DNA of 64,000 nucleotides from Loxodes magnus (Eukaryota > Ciliophora > Karyorelictea > Loxodida > Loxodidae), in contig CAMPDV010000909.1 in NCBI GenBank assembly GCA_946699065.1, positions 1 through 64,000 of the forward strand, written 5' to 3'. Position numbers and translations under genes: made by a program. A model generated the notes under the pieces. The model was given only the letters and a program-made list of their open reading frames with translations, was not told where the DNA came from and did not search any database. Of this stretch, positions 61,284 through 64,000 are shown one piece after another. Within the stretch, counting starts at the first letter, position 1; each line of letters begins with the position of its first letter.

Positions 61284-61715
61284 ATGAAAATAACTATCAT
61301 TTATATAAAAATTTAATTTATTAATTTTAGTTCATTTAAAACTTAATAAAAATTTTATGTTACTTTCATTTTTAATAATTTGAAATATATAAAAATAAAA
61401 TTTAATTTTAAAAGATCTTTTTTTACAATTTTTACTCTAATCCTTAAAATTATGTGAGTTGTTTAAAATAATTTGCTTATAAAATTTCATTAAATATTTT
61501 TGTTTTAATCATATTTAAATTTTTTCAGTAATTTTGTTAAAATAAAAGCTTCTAAATTTTATTTTATCATCACTTTATATTTTCCCGAAAAATGTTGTTT
61601 CTGTAATTTTTTTTAGAAAAGTTTTGCTTTGTTTAGAGCTTAAAATTTTACTTATAATTATAATTATTATAAAAAAATTTCAATATAATAGATAAAAATT
61701 TAATAGTTTCTATAA
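61284..61715. other. AT-rich spacer / 5' region of RING-Kelch 3
   Basis: AT-rich DNA upstream of the third RING-Kelch gene with no specific element recognised. Confidence 0.4.
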
Positions 61716-63262
61716 ATGTAATTTTCAGAAAAGTGTAGCCCTTGCTAAAGTGACTTCAATAAGTAATAGAAAATTCCTTTTATACTACCCTGTGAACATT
61801 CTATTTGCTAAACTTGCTTAAAAAATGAATTTAGAAGATAGAATCAAAATAAATATCCCATTTGTCAGAAAATATCAAAAATTCATCCAAGCAAATTACT
61901 TAAAAATGACCAAATTATTTAAAAGTTAAAGCAAAAAGCTTAGAAATAAAAATAGATAACTGCCACTTTAGAGTCTCTAAGGGACTAGAGAAGCTAGTTG
62001 AAGGCAATAAACTAAAAAATTGCCTAATCGTAATTCTCGATTACTTGTGAAATTATCAGCCTCATTAATAAAATTTATTTTCCATAACAAAATTAAATTT
62101 CTAAGGAAATTTCTTCTAAGATACATGAGATCTCCCATTTGATAAAGGTACTTAAATAGTATAAAGAGTAGCTAACTTTTACACATATAGATAAATTTAA
62201 TGAATAATAATACTCTTAACTGTAAGAAAGTTAGAAGATACTATAACAGAAAGGAAACTAATAGATTTACAACCTTGGAAAGCAAAAAAAAGCAATTTAG
62301 CAATTTTTTCAGTAGCTATTCTAATTATCAGATAACTATGAAGCACAGCAAGTTTAATAAACAGAAAATCAGTTTGTTGAAATTAAAAAAAATAATGAAC
62401 AGTGTGGAAAGAACTAGAAGCAGTAAGAGAAAATTACAAAGCTTTAAGAGGAAAATTCTAACTTTATTAATTGTTTTTGGAGTGATAGTAAGAATCTTCA
62501 TTTATTTGATGTCAAGACAGAATAATATAAGTTAGTTAAAATATAGCAGCAAATTCCTTATAATTGAAGAAGTGTAGATTATAATAAAAAGATATATTTA
62601 ATAGGTGGAAAAATTAATGATTAAGCTGTAAATATTGCATGATAAGTAGAATATAATGGAGAATGCTTTTAGTTGAGTAATTTAAATATCGAAAGAAGTA
62701 GTGCTGGTGTAGCAGCAGCTAAAGGAGTTATTTTCGCAGTTGGTGGAAAAGGAATAAGTAATTAATTATTGAATTAAGTAGAATGCTTGAAGCTAGAAAA
62801 TTAAACTAGTTGAATATTTTGCTAGCAATTACCATATGGAATTCATGACTAAAGGCTTGTAATTGACAAGTAGTAAGAAAATATATATTCTTTTGGAGGA
62901 ATTAGATAAGGAATTTAATTTATAAGCAAGATTTTAAAGTATAATATACTACGAGATTAATGAAATAACTTGGATCTAAATTTACCTTAAGGTTTGGCAA
63001 ATATTGCGGCATGTTTAGAACCTATACTAATATTTGGAGGAAATCATAAGAATTAAAACAGTAAAATAAAATATATAAAAGAGAAAACTAAGAATGACAA
63101 TAAGGTATACTGCCAGAAGTACGTAACTGCTTATCAGAATCAAAGATAAATAAAAATTTTGCTTATGCTTTTATGTGATCATAGAACTAAGAAGATTTTT
63201 AACTGCTGATAAAAGTAAATTAATAATTTAAAAGCTGAAATATTAAAAAGAATATAAGAATT
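61716..63262 (+). CDS. RING - coiled coil - Kelch protein (copy 3), damaged
   Basis: Plus-strand paralogue of 50902-52449, starting MQFSEKCSPCQSDFNKQQ at 61716. The RING keeps Cys 7, 10, 26, His 28, Cys 31, 34 and 50, but the seventh ligand (position 47) is Tyr (TAT for TGT). A Gln-rich helical middle is followed by Kelch repeats with IYLIGGKIND, IFAVGGKGIS, IYSFGGIRQG and LIFGGNHK. Near 63065 and 63225 the frame changes at A-rich runs; the end (NKNFAYAFMW...KAEILKRI) matches KLAYAFMW...EAEILKKI of copy 2. The missing RING ligand suggests impaired zinc binding, so this may be a pseudogene or a RING-dead regulator. Confidence 0.75.
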
Positions 63263-63790
63263 AGAGTTTAAACTTAAAGTTCTAAAATTACTATTAATAT
63301 TATTAATAATTAACTTAAGTTATAATAATTATAAAAATTAAATATAATATATCATTAAATTTCAAAAGAGCATCAATAAATTTGAAGCTAAACCCAGCTT
63401 AATTGTTTCAAATCATAGACCTTGCCTTACTTTTATATATATCATAAATCATAAAAATATTTAATTATTATGGTTTATTCTTTTAGTCAAATTTCAAGTT
63501 TAAAGTGAATTTATTAATGGTTTAATTTTTTATAACTCTGGTATAAAATATTAAAATTAAATTTCAATGCTTCACTGAAAAAAATGATGATATTGCTACT
63601 TTATATTATTATATATTTAATAAGATAGATAATAAATAAATATTATAGAAATCTATAAATCGATATTAATTGGGAGATACTATAAAAGTGAAAAGTTTAC
63701 TTATTCTGCCCTTTTAATTTCGTTGAAATTATTTTAATTCTCTGAAAATAAAATTAACTTTTTATTAATTTTTTTATATTATTTTTTTAA
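63263..63790. other. AT-rich spacer
   Basis: AT-rich DNA after the RING-Kelch copy with no supported feature. Confidence 0.4.
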
Positions 63791-63792
63791 AT

Positions 63793-64000
63793 ATATAAAT
63801 AAAATTTGAAATATGGAGGTTATCAAGCTTTGCTTGCTTTGGTCGATGGAATCTACGCTTGAACTTAGGAAGCTAACTTAATGAACTATGCTAAGTAAAT
63901 TTAATCTTCATTTAAACGCTAAAAATCAATTATAGTACCAAAGATGACTTATGGTTACTCGGAAGCCTTTCTTTTTGGAAAAAAGGCTTGTAGCTTAATG
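63793..64000 (+). CDS. Partial coding segment at window end
   Basis: GC-richer sequence begins abruptly near 63805. One plus-strand frame reads GGYQALLALVDGIYAWTQEA and MTYGYSEAFLFGKKACSLM. The ATG at 63813 opens a different frame (MEVIKLCLLWSMESTLEL). The segment is cut by the edge, so neither frame nor product can be decided. The composition resembles the GC-richer element ORFs. Confidence 0.3.

Noticed and set aside
1-64000. Reverse transcriptase or integrase partner for the Gag-like ORFs
   Set aside because: No YADD/FADD-type catalytic motif, RNase H or DDE pattern could be found by eye on either strand; a profile search would be needed to be certain.

Overview
This is AT-rich nuclear DNA from a ciliate with a reassigned genetic code. 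Under the standard code almost nothing is open. If UAA and UAG are read as Gln and UGA as Trp, long proteins with recognisable domains appear: WD40 repeats with Trp as TGA, Kelch repeats, RING fingers and Lin-12/Notch repeats (LNR). These proteins end at a TGA just where the domain family should end. UAA/UAG = Gln with UGA = Trp or stop is the code described for karyorelict ciliates such as Loxodes. A Condylostoma-like heterotrich is the main alternative. In this code open frames are not evidence by themselves, so calls rest on domain motifs, residue patterns between copies, TGA ends and base composition. Several genes change frame at A/T homopolymers. When those single bases are allowed for, lengths return to multiples of three, which suggests sequencing or assembly indels more than dead genes.

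Layout. 0-19 kb: many minus-strand copies of a dispersed family encoding coiled-coil plus CCHC zinc-knuckle (Gag-like) proteins, plus a 1580-residue NACHT/pentapeptide/14xWD40 protein (9.1-13.8 kb). 19-24 kb: AT-rich spacer, an unrecognised plus-strand gene and a degraded tRNA-Gly. 24-32 kb: a very large unrecognised plus-strand coding region. 32.7-37.9 kb: the most striking gene, an OSCA/TMEM63-like channel with about 20 LNR modules inserted in its last extracellular loop. 38.1-42.8 kb: a second large membrane-type protein read in one frame. 43.1 kb: an intact tRNA-Gly(CCC). 44-52.5 kb: two RING-Kelch genes (minus) with a cluster of Gag-like copies between them. 52.6-61.3 kb: more Gag-like copies, short GC-richer ORFs and a 2.6 kb AT desert. 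61.7-63.3 kb: a third RING-Kelch paralogue (plus) with a damaged RING. 63.8-64 kb: a gene fragment cut by the window edge.

Functionally, the host genes look like sensing and ubiquitin-type regulators (STAND ATPase-WD40, RING-Kelch, mechanosensitive-channel-like protein). The Gag-like family, with a conserved short GC-rich box beside several copies, looks like a mobile or formerly mobile element. I found no reverse transcriptase, integrase or transposase in the window.
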